This document shows, piece after piece, positions 62,510 to 64,000 of a stretch of 64,000 nucleotides of DNA. The DNA comes from Anaspis maculata (lineage: Eukaryota; Arthropoda; Insecta; Coleoptera; Scraptiidae): assembly GCA_949128115.1 (NCBI GenBank), contig OX421968.1:32640877-32704876 (forward strand). The letters run 5' to 3'. The first letter of the stretch is position 1. Each line of letters begins with the position of its first letter. The translations under genes were made by a program, and so were the position numbers. The notes beneath the pieces are model-generated. The model saw nothing but the letters and a program-made list of their open reading frames with translations. It made no database searches and was not told where the DNA came from.

Positions 62510-64000
62510 GTTACAAGAAACTGGCTGTAGATCGTTTGTTTTCAAACGATTTTAATATCTGGAACGTCATTTTGTAGACAAAAAAATTCTCTTCTTATTT
62601 CGTACCTAAATTTACAAACGTCATTTCGGGATCCATAAGATATGCTAAATTCCGGCATTTTTTGAAGGTTATCCGATATTTCTGAAACTTGGCAGTATTA
62701 TAGATCTTGATGTGCCCTTTCCGAATTTGTCGCTTTGGCCGCCATGTTGAAAAGATGGCGCCCAAAAAACAGTTTTTTGTCAATATGTATTTTCATTTCA
62801 GTCAATGTGAGATAGAAGAGTTTATGTGCGAATGGAAGCTTATTCAGTTCTCTACAATTTTACACCTTACTCGTGTACGTGCTACTTCCGGTTCTTGGGT
62901 TATGGCTCCTAGATCTCCCTGAAGCATCAACTTTTGTCATCCAATCAGCATGTTAAGAAGTTGATCTTAACTCCACGTGGCAGTCAAATCAACAATAAAT
63001 AATGATCAATTGTCAACCACAGACCATAAATATCCAGAAAATCAATCATGGTAACGGTTGTTATGCAACTACAGGGTGAACTCTAAGCGAAAATTGACTT
63101 TGAAAAGTTATAGCTTGACAACCGTAAGTTGCACATAGGTGATTCAGATGTCAAATTTTAGAGAATTCATTGGACCTTCACTTTGATATGAATTCTGAAA
63201 TTTTATGACGAATTTTCCGAAAATTTTCCGGAAATGTTTTTTTTTTTTGGGCGCCATCTTTTCAAAATTATGGTCAGAACGGCAGAGATACGAAGTGGAG
63301 AAGTGGATATTCTAAATAATAACCTCAAATTTCATTATAATAATGAGTTTCGAATGTATCTGATACCCTTCAAATGCTATATTACTTTTATTTCTTTCTA
63401 GAATCAGTTTGCCTTCACGGTTCACCCTGTAATTGCATAATTAACATCACCATGATCGATTTTCTAATTTTTTATTATCTATGGTTATTAGCCAAGAGCT
63501 ATTTATGGTTAATTTGCCTACTACATGGCGGCTGTATCAATTTAATATGCTGATTGAATGCCGAAAGTTGATGCTTCCGGAAGTTCTGAAAGCTCTAACT
63601 CAAGAACCGTGAGGCGCACAGAAATGATTGATACGTCAAATTGTAGAGACTTGAATGGGCTTTTCTCCGCATATACACGGTTCAATCTTGAGTCAGTTGA
63701 ATTCAAGATATTGACAAATACTGTTTTTTGGAAACAGCAGCAAAACGGCAAAGATACGAAGTGTAAAAGTAGAAATTTCGAAAGGGCACCTCAAGATCTA
63801 TAATACTGCCAGGTTTCAAAAATATCGGATAACCTTCAAAAAAGGCCGGAATTTAGCATATCTTATGAAGACAATTTTGACAGTTTCCCGAAATGACGTT
63901 TGTAAATTTAGGTATGACATTAAAAGATAATTCTTTTGTCTCAAAAATGACATTCCAGGTGTTGAAATCCGTTGAAAAACAAACGAGCTACAGCCAGTTT
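62510..64000. mobile_element. palindromic element cut by the window end
   Basis: 62510-63230 and 63290-64000 are inverse copies around about 63260 (landmarks AAATTTACAAACGTCATTTC, GGTTATCCGATATTT, ATAGATCTTGA). The right end lies beyond 64000. No coding sequence. Confidence 0.65.

Overview
The window is animal nuclear DNA, almost certainly from an insect. The one host gene I recognise has spliced exons with GT..AG introns. The rest is dominated by arthropod-type transposable elements: BEL/Pao and Ty3/gypsy LTR elements, a CR1/Jockey-like LINE, Tc1/mariner and hAT elements, and a tRNA-derived SINE. GC looks moderate (roughly 38-40% by eye). A hemipteran such as a whitefly would fit, but the sequence alone cannot name the species.

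Layout. 1-2.6 kb: a degenerate tandem repeat, then copies of a short TIR element called MITE-A here (GGGTGCTTTCC termini, 3-bp target duplication). 2.7-7.75 kb: a large inverted-repeat element whose two arms both carry the same spliced gene start (ATG, exon 1, donor, exon 2), interrupted by a second palindromic element. 8.1-14.7 kb: more palindromic elements, including a TA-flanked Tc1/mariner element with the transposase C-terminus duplicated in both long arms. 15.66-17.74 kb: the 5' part of a gypsy element (LTR, gag, protease). 17.8-24.3 kb: a scrambled BEL/Pao element in which RT-RNaseH-integrase lies in the opposite orientation to gag-protease. 25-29.4 kb: MITEs and palindromes. 29.5-34.7 kb: a LINE split by a hAT-like element and a MITE. 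35.9-37.7 kb: a second MITE-A cluster. 39.2-40.0 kb: a candidate solo LTR. 40.2-49.3 kb: a 9-kb inverted repeat full of nested insertions. 49.4-52.0 kb: a hAT element with an 8-bp duplication and several levels of nesting.

Host gene. At 52,430-59,434 on the plus strand lies a TACC-family gene. Four coding exons join in phase to a 263-residue protein that is essentially only the C-terminal coiled-coil TACC domain. Its 5.8-kb last intron holds a 2.6-kb palindrome, a SINE and other repeats. The last 5 kb (59.4-64 kb) is repeats and unassigned sequence, ending inside a palindrome cut by the window edge.

No bacterial-type system, CRISPR array, operon, rRNA or functional tRNA was seen. The most interesting content is structural: long palindromic transposons whose arms contain coding exons, empty-site proofs of insertion inside the window, and the rearranged BEL element. 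Exact percent identities could not be calculated; repeat edges are read by eye and are approximate unless a target-site duplication fixes them.
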